NCBI GenBank assembly: GCA_026770575.1 | Contig: MU657185.1 | Span: 330,922 to 349,284, forward strand | Reading direction: 5' to 3' | Origin: Pelagophyceae sp. CCMP2097 | Taxonomy: Eukaryota; Sar; Pelagophyceae | Length of the DNA stretch: 18,363 bases | Translations under genes and position numbers: made by a program | Shown here: piece after piece, positions 1 through 8,651 of the stretch | Position numbering within the stretch: the stretch's first letter is position 1 | Layout of the letters: the number at the start of each line of letters is the position of its first letter | Notes under the pieces: model-generated | What the model was told of the DNA's origin: nothing | What the model saw: only the letters and a program-made list of their open reading frames with translations | The model's database searches: none

Positions 1-481
1 ATGGTGTTAGTATGAGTCTGACTTCGAGTCTACCTTTTTGCCAGAATTTGCAATTCTTTTTCTTTTTATGGGTTATGGTCGTCATTTGAATCGATTCTGA
101 ATTGATTCCGGGTCAGTTCCATATCGTCTGACATTTGATACCAGATTCAATTCAGAATAGATCGAGAATACATTAAGAATCAATTTAAATCCCCCTCAGA
201 CGCCGGTGGTTGATGAGATCGATAAAATTGGGAGTAGAGGTCGAGCAGAAGCCTCATTGGAATCATCATAGAAGAAGAAGGTGGTCACAGGTTCGAATCT
301 GGTCGGCCGCAAAATTCAGCGATAAGTTAAATAATTTTAATTATTTACGTGGGCATTGCAATGGGATTTGTCTGTATCCTTCGCTCGAAGTCGGGTCCTC
401 CGTGTGCCTCCGGCGCGCTCTTGTAATAAAAGAACCTGGTCAATTTATGAACCGACGAAAAAGTCGCGACAAACGACGTTC

Positions 482-544
482 AATATCTCAATAAGGCATT
501 TATAAGTCCCAATTAAAATCTATTAAATCCCTTATTGGGATATT
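482..544. repeat. Imperfect 15-bp inverted repeat
   Basis: Positions 482-496 (AATATCTCAATAAGG) are the inverse of 530-544 (CCTTATTGGGATATT) with one mismatch, separated by 33 bases. The right arm also folds on itself (ATCCC at 527-531 with GGGAT at 537-541). It sits beside two perfect palindromes and may be the remnant of a small mobile element, but no target-site duplication was identified. Confidence 0.6.
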
Positions 545-569
545 ATCCGGCTCCAGGGCCCGGTTCTTA

Positions 570-602
570 CTACTACATGTACATGTAGTAGGAATTCCTA
601 CT
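570..602. repeat. Two overlapping perfect palindromes
   Basis: Bases 570-591 form a perfect 22-bp palindrome (CTACTACATGTACATGTAGTAG). Bases 587-602 form a perfect 16-bp palindrome (AGTAGGAATTCCTACT) that shares five bases with it. Fourteen bases of the second (587-600) recur exactly at 8233-8246. Function is unknown: a cruciform-forming site, a dimeric protein binding site or a transposon end are all possible. Confidence 0.85.
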
Positions 603-1472
603 CTAGCATCTGACCAAGTTTTTTTTTGAACCGATGGTCGGTCCTGACTCGGCCTATGCTAACTTTCTCACAGAGGTCCTCCGCGGACGCCATGATTTGG
701 GGGTGGATGGCTTACGCGACGCGTGTCGTGGAAGAGCAGGGCGTGGACGTGGTGGGTGGAGGGGACCCAGGGCGTCCCCTGGCAGCGTCAAAACCGCAAA
801 CAACGGCGTCGCGCCTGAGTTTTTTTTCGCTTAGCTGGTTCTTAAATTGACCTTAACTCTAAACTTCCCCAACAAGCTCGTGGTGGGTCTGGAGGACTTT
901 TTTGTGGTTTGAGGTAATCTGCGGATTGTCGCGGAGTGGTGAGAAACCTGACGGGCGAGAAAGCTGACGGCATGTGATCATATAGTTTTCGATTCTACGA
1001 TGGAGATGTGGTGTCCGATTTGGCTGAATCGACGAAGTGCAAAGCGCACAAACCACTCCCGCAGGCATGGCACCCGGGCCTTTTGGACCGGGAGCCTGAC
1101 TTTGGAACCGATTAGCCGGTTATACCCTAATGGGCCAGCCCCACCCAGGGTGGATCTTAAGCAACCCACATGCCTCACTACAAAAAGATTGTACATGTAA
1201 AGGCGTTACGCTTCAATGAGCTGGCGAGGGTAAATTGAAGTCGCGAAATTCCAGCCAGGAAAGCGTTTTTTTCCCTTGGGTGACGGACAGCTGCAGCGAG
1301 GGGTTCGCGATCTGGGTTCGCGGGCCTGCGCGGCGTCGGCATTGACCCTCGGCGGTACGCGCCGGCCCGCGCCTCTCCCGACCCAGGTCCCACCGGCGCC
1401 GCGCCGGAGCGCCGGCGCGCCGGGGCGCCGCGCGCCGCGCGCCGCGAGGACCGTCGCCGACCCGCGGCGGCG

Positions 1473-4370
1473 ATGGCGGCGCGGCGGCTAGCTTTTGTGG
1501 CATTTTTGCTGGTCGCTCCGGTGTCCGCGGCGGACGCGGTGCGCGTGGTGACGTCGCTTACGGGCGCGATGATGGCCGGCGGAGGCGGCGCGGACCTCTG
1601 CGTGGCCTCTGTCGCGTCGCGCACGGCGCACGCGCTCGACGTCTACTACGAGGGCGAATCGAAGCCGGACCTCAAGGCATGCAAACACCGCGCCAAGGAC
1701 TGCAAAGCGCTGCCGCTCTTTGAAGCGCTGCCGTGGCTCGCCGCGTTCACGGGCGAGAGCGGCGTCATCGGCGGCGGCGTCTTCGCAAGCGCCGCGCGCA
1801 ACGCCGTTCGCATGGGCAACAACCACTCGCTGGCGCTGACGGCAAAGGCGCGCTTCATATTCCGTAAAGTGGCCGTGATCCGGCACGCGCTGCTGCCCGA
1901 GGCGCGGCGCGGCCCCGAGGAGACCGTCGTCGTCTGGCTCGACGCCGACGTCTTCGTGCACCGGTCGCTGGCCGACGAGGCGTTTCTGCGCTTCGCGCTG
2001 GAGCACGACGTCTCGACGATTTATAGAGGCCGCAATCTTCCTCAGCGGTCGCAGTGCTGCGCCAACGAGTCCAGCTTCCAGGCCGCGACGCTGCTCCAGC
2101 GCAACTACCCGGAGACGGGCATCGTCGCCTTCAATTCGAGGTCGCGCGCCGCCGCCGACTTTGTCGACGCCTGGGCCGCGCTCTTCGCGACGCACTACGG
2201 CGGGCAGTTGAGCTGCCTCAACGACATTTGCACGTACCTGGAACTCTTCAGCCTCATTCGGCCACAGACGGCGACGCACGTCCTCTACGCCGACGCCGAG
2301 GACTACGCCGGGCCGCCAATCGACGGCAAGCGCGGCTGGAAACTCGACGAGCAAGCCGCGCGCGCGCTCCTCCCGCAGGGCCTCCGAAACGCTCCCGCCT
2401 TGAAGGGCGGCGCCAGCGCCGCGCTCGAGGCATGGTTCTGGAGCTACATCCTCGGCGATGACGTGCGTTTGTCCCGCGCGGTCTCCGTTTCCGGGCGATT
2501 TGAGTCCTTTCCCGCCACTCTCCGGACGCAGTGGGTCGAGAGCCTGCAGTTCCGTCGACAGACGGCGCGTTCGACCCCTTTCTGCTAGGCCGCCGGCGTG
2601 ATCAAGCGGTCGCGGTTCCTCGCGCCGGGCCTCGGCGATTGGCTCGGCGCGTACTCGCCCGCCGGCGCCGTGGCGTGGCGGCCTGAAACGACGCTGGCCG
2701 CGTTGCGCGAGGGCCACTTTGCGACGTGCGAGGTCCTCTTCGCCACCGACAGTGTGGCCGAGCTCGTCATGGCGCGCGAGTACGACTGGGACGGCCGCGG
2801 CGCGCCGTCGCGCCTCCTCTGTCCCGGGGAGACGGAGCACGCGTCGCCGTTCCATCTGTTCAACTACCTCTCGCACCTCAAGGGCGGCAAGAGCGACGGC
2901 AAGAGCAGCGCGCGCGCAGACGCGCGAATCTTCGAGGCCCGCTTCGACGTCGCTACAAGATTCGCCGCAGACGGCAAACTCGTCCTCACAGCGTTTGAGG
3001 GCCGCAGCGGCGAAACCGAGCCCCTCGACGCGCCGCCCGCCGACGGCGCAAAGGCGAACAAGTCCAAGGCTCCAAAGGCGCGGCGCTTGAAAGCGGCGCG
3101 CGTGGCGCGCGCGGCGGCGCGGCGCCTCAAGGCTAAGAGGAAGGCAAAGGCTAATAAGCTCGAGGCGGTCAAGTCGCTCGCGGCCGACGCGCCGTGGCGC
3201 GGCTTCGCGCAGCCGCGCGGCGACTTGAGGATGGGCGTAAACTACGTCTCCGACGCGGAGCGCCTCCGCAACTCGACGGCGCGAAGAGGCGACGGGCTGC
3301 CCGCCTGCGGCGTCGACCCGGACGCGCGGCAGCTGCGGAAGATTTTTTTGCAGCGCCTCAAGTACTGCGGCACGGCGTCGTCGCGGCCGGACCGCGCGGC
3401 GTCGACCGCGGCGGCGCCGCAGCACGTGGCCATGAAGGGCACGATTGGCGTCGGCGGCGAGCTGTCTGCGCTGCTGAAACCGTTCACGCGCGCGTTCAAC
3501 GCTGGCCACCTACTCGGCGACGCGCGCATCGACCGCCGCGGCTGCGACCACGCTAAGCCCGCATCCCGGTGCCTCAGCCTCGCGCCCTGGGGCGAGGCCA
3601 AGGACTTTCGTCCGAGCGACTCGGCCGCGCAAAGGCCCTTTGCCTCCGACCTCTCCAAACTCTGGTCCACCGCCGCCGATTCGAGGCGCGGCGTGCCCGC
3701 GGCCTACCAGCACCGCGGCCTGTTTTGGTGGACCTCGCAGGTCGTGGGATGGCTGCTGCGGCCGGACCGCGCCGCGCCGGCGCAGCGGCGGCGAGAGGCG
3801 CTCAAGAAGCAGTGGAAATGGGCCGACCGCCGCGTTTTGGGCCTCCACGTGCGCCGCGGTGACACATGCCTCGGCGGCGAGGGCGAGGTCGAGCGCGGCA
3901 AGGGCCGGCGCTGCGAGGCCCTCGACGCCTACGCGCCCGCGGCGCGCAGGCTGATTTCCAGATACGGCCTCGACACTGTGTACCTCGCCACGGACGATGC
4001 GGCGACGCTGCGCGACGCGCGCGACCGCGCCGACGAGCTTTTTGGGCTGCTGCCCGCCGCCGTCCTCGCGCTGCCGTTGGACCGCGTCGTGTACGCGGGA
4101 GCGTACTACAACGCGCAGCTCAAGGACAAAACTTCAAAGCTCGACCCGCACGCAGACGCGTTGGGCACTTTGGACGACATCTTCTTCCTCGCCGACGCGC
4201 ATGCCTTTGTCGGCAAGTTTACTTCCAACGTCGCTCGACTCGCGTTCGCGCTGTCCAACGCGAGAAAGGGTGGCGACTGCGTCGTGCCCTACGAGTCCCT
4301 CGACGCTACGTGGTGCGCCGACTTTGGATTCGACTCGGGCAAGAGCTTCCACGGCGACTTTGTCTGCTGA
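1473..4370 (+). CDS. Secreted/Golgi double glycosyltransferase: GT-A-like domain fused to FUT8-like fucosyltransferase
   Basis: Two exons, 1473-2462 and 2589-4370, give about 923 aa. The intron (126 nt) has donor GTGCGT and acceptor CTGCTAG, and is phase 0. Its length is a multiple of three, but its last bases make an in-frame TAG, so splicing is required to join the halves. The start ATG has a good context (GCGATGG), followed by a cleavable-looking signal peptide (residues 1 to about 20, ending VSA-A). The first half carries VVVWLDADVFV, with D157 and D159 as a DxD nucleotide-sugar/metal motif, then ETGIVAFN near 210, typical of GT-A transferases. The second half has the three FUT8-type motifs: HVRRGDTC (H750-C757), YLATDD (to D800) and VGKFTSNVARLAF (about 871-883). 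A lysine/arginine/alanine-rich linker lies between the domains. Donor is probably GDP-fucose for the second domain (family knowledge); the first domain's sugar is unknown. It probably acts in the secretory pathway on glycoproteins or polysaccharide. Confidence 0.8.
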
Positions 4371-4691
4371 AGACACCCCGCAGCCACGGCGACTTCTACT
4401 AGTCCTTCCGTCGCCCTAGAGGCCGCGAAGCACGTGACACGTAATGATTTCAAATGTGATCCGAGCGACCCGCCGACGCCGCGCCGAAAACGGGGTAAGT
4501 GCGCGCGGCGTAGAGGGGCGCGTAACAGGCGTCGCGGGAAAAATTATCACATCCGGGCGACCGGCACGGCCTGGCGTCGGCACGCGGCGGCGTGCGCCGC
4601 GTCGCCTCGTCTCTCGGCGGCCCCGAGGCAGCAACTCCGCGCCCGATGACGTCGGCCGCGCGCCGGTTGCGCGCCCGCCGGGCGGCATTTT
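4371..4691. other. Short intergenic stretch between convergent genes
   Basis: This holds the 3' ends of the plus-strand glycosyltransferase gene (stop at 4368-4370) and the minus-strand gene ending at 4692. No AATAAA is seen on either strand; a CACGTG core lies at about 4432-4437. Nothing else is recognised. Confidence 0.5.
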
Positions 4692-5964
4692 TCAGGCGCG
4701 CGCGTTTTCAGGAGAACCACGACTCGGGCGTCGGCGGCAGCGCGCCGTCGACGGCCTGCGCGCGTCCGGTGGGCACGCCGTCACGCGGGCCGCGGCCGTC
4801 GTCGCTGTCAGGGGGCCACTCACAGCGATTGCGGGCGCGGCCGGCGGCGCGTCCGCGGGCTCCAGCGCGACGCAAAGGGGCCCCATGGCGGCGACGTCGG
4901 CCGCCAGCGTGGCTGCGGACGCCGACCCACGGACGCCGATCGACGAGGGCCTGCGCGCCGCCGGCGCCGCCGCGCGCGTCATTGTGAGGTGGCGCATTGC
5001 CTCGCCGGCGTCGTCCGCCGCGCCGCCGGCGTCCGGCAGGCCAGAGTCGCTCGGCACGGAGGCGGACCGCGGTGAGGCCATGCCGGGCATGCCCATCATG
5101 GGCACGCCGCCGCCCATGGCCGCGAGCCGCGCCGCGATCCTAACACCGACGCCGCCTCGAGCCCCCGCGCGCCGCCGCGTCAAGCCACGCTAGAGGCGCT
5201 CCTCGCCGGACCCCTCGAGACGGAGCCCTCGAGACGGGGCCTCAAGACGGGCACTCTCGAGCGGCCAACAGGACGCACCCGCCGCTGACGGGCCTGCCGC
5301 CGCCGCCGACGGACTTGGCCCGCTGCATGCCAGCACCCGCATCGGGCGGCGGCAGCCCGCCGGCCGCGGCCATCTTGGCCATACGCTCCTTGATCGAACC
5401 ACCGGCGGGCTTGTCGGCGCCGGTCAGGGACGGCGCCGGCGCCGCGCCGCCCGCGGCTGCCGCGGACGGCGACGGCGACGGCGACGCCGCCGGCGCGCCG
5501 CTGCTGGCGGCCTTTTCGGCGGACGCGGCGGCGCCGGCCGCGGCCATCTTCGCCATGCGTTCCTTGATCGAACCGCCGACGGGCTTGTCGGCGCCGGACA
5601 AGAACGGCGCCGCACCGCCCGCGGCTGCCGCGGACGGCGACGGCGACGGCGACGCCGCCGGCGCGCCGCTGCTGGTGGCCGCCCCGGCGACGGCGGCCGG
5701 CGCAGTCGCCCCCGGCGCCGGCGCCGCGGGCTGCGTGGGCGAGGCGCTGCGATCGAGCACGGAAGCGCGCCGCTCCGACGCCTTGCCCGGCTTGGGGCGC
5801 GATGCCTCCTCCTTTGCCTTCTTCGCCGCCTCCTCCTTGGCTTTGGCGGCCGCGATCATCTCCTTGACGCCCATCTCCAAAGGCCGCAGACAGTGCCCGA
5901 GCCTTGACCTCTCCGAACCTCGATCGAGCGTCTCCGGGAAATCCTTTTTTGTAAACCGGTGCAT
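4692..5964 (-). CDS. Low-complexity protein with repeated KERMAKM motifs; possible actin/endocytic scaffold
   Basis: Two exons, 5964-5279 and 5139-4692, give about 377 aa. The 139-nt intron (5140-5278) has donor GTGCGT and acceptor GTGTTAG, and is phase 2. The N terminus is charged and helical (GVKEMIAAAKAKEEAAKKAKEEA, residues 32-54). Then come two 58-residue tandem units, each of an Ala/Ser/Pro-rich part followed by GADKP.GGSIKERMAKMAAAG (SIKERMAKM at 132-140 and 190-198). Right after the splice comes IAARLAAMGGGVPMMGMPGM (230-249). From memory, ERMA/ARLAALGGG-type short motifs and methionine/glycine/proline stretches recur in actin-cortical scaffold proteins, so an actin or capping-protein role is possible but only inferred. 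The rest is disordered. Translation may start at Met31 (5874, GAGATGG context) rather than at 5964. The C-terminal 100 residues are low in information and may hide another intron. Confidence 0.6.
5359..5683. repeat. Coding tandem duplication, about 150 bp at 174-bp spacing
   Basis: The segment beginning near 5371 recurs near 5545 with few differences, including a long stretch (gcggctgccgcggacggcga and onward) that is nearly identical in the two copies. It encodes the two 58-residue units of the minus-strand KERMAKM protein. The low divergence suggests a recent duplication or ongoing gene conversion. Confidence 0.8.
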
Positions 5965-6008
5965 TTTAGAATTTGAATTTGCATATCGATTTTGAAAAAA
6001 GGCGGCAC

Positions 6009-6066
6009 TGCTACACGAGGGCGCCCCCGGATAGCTGTGCTACACGAGGCCGCCCCCGGATAGCTG
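6009..6066. repeat. 29-bp direct tandem repeat, two copies
   Basis: Units 6009-6037 and 6038-6066 (beginning TGCTACACGAGG) are identical apart from one G/C difference at position 13. They lie in the 290-bp gap between the 3' end of the CacyBP-like gene and the 5' end of the KERMAKM gene, both on the minus strand, so they could lie in the promoter or 5' leader of the latter. Confidence 0.85.
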
Positions 6067-6257
6067 CAGGAACGTCAAGGCGATCCCGGCATCAGCGCTG
6101 TGGCGAACACGTTCAAAGTTTGGAAGGCGCGTCTTTTTGTAAAAATCGTGTCCGGGAACCCCCCTCGGTCGGATGCGAGAGAGCAAGTTCCAGACGACGG
6201 CGCGCCGGCCTTGGAGTGCGGTGCGGCGTTCGTCGGGATGTCCGCACGCGAGTCGTT

Positions 6258-7787
6258 TCAGACTTTGATTTCGCCGCGCTTTTTGGCGCCCGTGACGGCC
6301 GCCCCGCGCAGCGAAACCCTACCCGCGCGCTCCGACGGCTCCTCGGCGGTCGACGGGAGACACACCGCTCCTCGTCCGTCGCATTGGCGTACATGTCGGC
6401 GAGGAGCTGCTGCGTCGACGCCTCGCGAAGGTCCTACGCGCGAGCGAGCGTCGGCCCGCGACCGCCGCGCCGCGACGGGCCTTGGCGGACGCCGGCGCGC
6501 GCGCCCGACGCGATGCGCTGGTCCCGCTCCGCCCGCTTCTCGTCCGCCGCGCTGTCGAGCCTGCGCGCGAAACGCTCGAAGCCGATTCGCCGCCGGCGCG
6601 CGGCCGCGTCTTTCGTGCGTCGTCGCCAACGGGCGCAGTTCGGGACGCGCTCCACTCGACGCCCTGCGAGGTCACACCGTCGGGTGTTGGAGGCGGGAGG
6701 CGAGAGGGGCCACGCAGGGACGAACGAAGACGCACCTCGGCGGCCTTGACGAGCTTGAGCCTGCGGTATCGACATCAACGCGGGAGGAGGCTCGAGAGGC
6801 GGGAGCCTCCGGATGGACACGTGGACGCGGGGGTTCCGACTGGACGCGGTCCTACAAAATGGCCGGTCGGCCTGTCCTGTCGGGAAAGGACCGGCCCCCG
6901 TCGGACGGGACGCATCATCCGTCGGACGCTGCGTGCGCACGGGCTTGATGCGCATCTTCGATGTGGCGACGTTGATCTTCTGGCACCTGCAGGGGGGCCG
7001 TCAGGCCCGCCCCGGGACGGAAGAGGGGTTCGGACGGATGCCGACAGGCGCCGAAAAGCGCAGGTTGGGGATCTTGAGCTCCGAGACGGCGCCTACGTGC
7101 CGGTCGGTGACATCCCCACGACGCCCCGGCGGGTGCGCGGTCAGAGGCACGCACCCTTGTCGTCGCGCAGGCGGAACGTGAACGCGCGGTCCTCCAGATC
7201 CGTCTTGACCTACGGCGCGCTCGATTCCGTCGCGTCGACCTCCAGCTCGCCCCCAAACCCGTCGAGGCGACCACGCCGTCGCATGCAAACGGCGGACGCA
7301 CCTCGGCGGCGTTACGATCGACCATCAATGCGATCTGTCGGTGACATGCTCGGAAGAGGGCCGCCGTGCCGGCGGCGGGACTCACGCCGGCGACGGGGAT
7401 GTAGATGGTCACCGCCTTGGTCGTCTGGTCCCACGAGTACCTGCCAGCTTCGTCCAGAAGGGTCCATCCCAGCCGTTGCGATAAACGAGGCCATTTCCGA
7501 CGATCGTCCCGATGGACGTCCGACGCAGTCGGCGCGCCTTTCGATCTTGTCGGCGACCTCTGGCGCGGCGGCGGTCGGCGGCGGTGCCGCGGGGGCAGCG
7601 GCCGGCGCAGCGCGCGCGGGCGCGGCCGGCGCCGCGCCGCCGGGGCCGCCGTCGTCGTCAAAGTCGTCGTCGGCGAGGCAGATGATCTCCGGCGGCGGCG
7701 ACGACGAGCGCTACGTCGAACGGCCGTCGCCGCCGCGGCGCGCGGGGCGCCAGTAGGGCAGGCACGGACCCGGCCGTCGCGCGCCAT
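6258..7787 (-). CDS. CacyBP/SIP-like CS-SGS domain protein
   Basis: Hand-spliced as eleven exons (7787-7770, 7710-7538, 7440-7386, 7209-7155, 7092-7062, 6986-6939, 6760-6736, 6663-6647, 6560-6491, 6433-6366, 6318-6258), giving 206 aa, near the 228 aa I recall for human CacyBP. The start ATG has context ACAATGG. Exon 2 encodes PPPEIICLADDDFDDD (11-26), which resembles a SUMO-interacting motif, then an Ala/Pro linker. The CS domain starts at RYSWDQTTKAVTIYIPVAG (64-82), matching the CacyBP Y.WDQ...V.IYI signature. It continues with VKTDLEDRAFTFRLRDDKG, ELKIPNL, KINVATSKMRIKP and GVEWSAL. The SGS-like tail has QQLLADMYANATDEER (172-187) and ends KKRGEIKV. CS-SGS proteins bridge Hsp90/Siah/Skp1-type ubiquitin ligase partners (family knowledge). 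The N-terminal dimerisation helices of animal CacyBP are absent. SGT1 without TPRs is the alternative. Several junctions are uncertain, and three introns may be GC-AG. Confidence 0.65.
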
Positions 7788-8651
7788 TGTCGCGCGCGTG
7801 CGACGCTCCGACCTGCACACGGGCAGCTCGGCACCGCGCCGTCCGCGATGTCAGCAGGGGTTTCGGGCGCCGTCCGCGAGGGAAGCCAGGGTCCCCGGTC
7901 GCCGCGCGGCGTCCGTCCACCGGACCCGCGGCGCCGCTCCGACAAACTTGCCGACCTCTCCGATCGGAGTGCCGAGGCCCCGTGCCAACCAACGACCCTT
8001 GGCAAGAACACACCTTATGGGGCACCCGCGCTCGGAGGGTCGAGCTCGGGTGTTCGAAAAAGTGGAAAACACTGTCGAATTAGATTATCACCGGAAATCT
8101 ATTAACTATTTTTGGCTCGTGAAGGCGGCTGGCGCTGCGCCGGCCACTCCCGCGAGACGCCCTGGGCGCGCTTGTTTGGCTTTTTCGTCAACTGCCTTAT
8201 TTTGGCGATTCTCTGCGAAAGCTTCTTAATTTAGTAGGAATTCCTAGTTAATCAAGTCTAAACCTTAGGGCACAAATCAAAAGTCGATGAAGGCGCCAAT
8301 GAGTTCCCGGCCAATTGAGACAGACGTTAGGGGCACTATGCCCGAACGTTATGTCCAAATTGGCCGGCAATTCCTTGCCTCCAAAGTAGGCTACTAAAAT
8401 TTCGCGGTTTGAGACGTTTCTTCTTCGCGCGCTGGTCTCCGAGGCGCCAACTAATACGACTGGAGGGAGCGGCAAGAGCGCACGCGCTAAAAAAAGTTAT
8501 CTTCGGCGATTCCTGTTGTGCAAATTCGACAGTGAAAAGTTCGATGGCGTCGGATCCTTTCGCTGATAAATGATAGGAAATGATTGCCCATAACCCGCTT
8601 GGACCCTTCTTTGAGACGAATGTTCGACGTCGCGTCTTCGTTAGATGCGCG
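7788..8651. other. Gene-free stretch between two minus-strand genes
   Basis: This is the promoter side of the CacyBP-like gene and the 3' side of the CNNM gene. Frames in it are arginine-rich shadows without domain signal. Between about 8060 and 8500 the composition becomes AT-richer, as in the left flank. A palindrome TAGGAATTCCTA lies at 8235-8246. I see no RNA gene and no polyadenylation hexamer I would trust. Confidence 0.5.
8233..8246. repeat. Second copy of the AGTAGGAATTCCTA 14-mer
   Basis: The 14-mer is identical to 587-600, and both copies lie in AT-richer gene-free DNA. Twelve of the bases (8235-8246) are a perfect palindrome. Two copies 7.6 kb apart suggest a dispersed element end or a recurrent protein site rather than chance. 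Confidence 0.7.

Larger units (their letters stand above)
1..1472. other. Gene-free left flank, AT-richer than the rest
   Basis: No reading frame here has the G/C-ending codon pattern of the genes further right. The first 620 bases are clearly AT-richer, with T-runs and AT-rich palindromes; from about 1290 the composition turns strongly GC-rich as the 1473 gene is approached. A small 94-codon open frame at 210-494 has no recognisable domain and uses AT-rich codons, so I do not call it a gene. The stretch holds inverted repeats at 482-544, 570-591 and 587-602 and one sequence resembling a polymerase III B box near 288-298. The promoter of the 1473 gene should lie in its right-hand part, but I see no clear TATA or initiator motif. 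Confidence 0.6.

Noticed and set aside
285..310. tRNA-like T-arm (GGTTCGAATC with flanking complementarity)
   Set aside because: The stem has a mismatch, and no matching acceptor, D or anticodon arm is found at proper spacing. At most it is an isolated polymerase III B-box-like sequence.
1488..3509. A 673-codon open frame on the minus strand opposite the glycosyltransferase gene
   Set aside because: It is arginine-rich with no domain and is the mirror of GC-biased coding triplets on the plus strand; such long antisense frames are expected at this GC content.
7386..7440. NudC or DNAAF4 identity for the CS domain, based on YSWDQTT alone
   Set aside because: The spliced downstream strands and the SGS-like tail match the CacyBP layout better than NudC or DNAAF4.
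6482..7756. A 424-codon plus-strand open frame
   Set aside because: It has no domain signal, is arginine/proline/serine-rich, and lies opposite the exons and introns of the CacyBP-like gene, which shows real domain homology.
6258..7787. Reading the CS-domain region as a pseudogene because of frame changes and in-frame stops
   Set aside because: Every frame change can be removed by splicing at plausible sites, and the joined product keeps the full CS-SGS order and near-family length.
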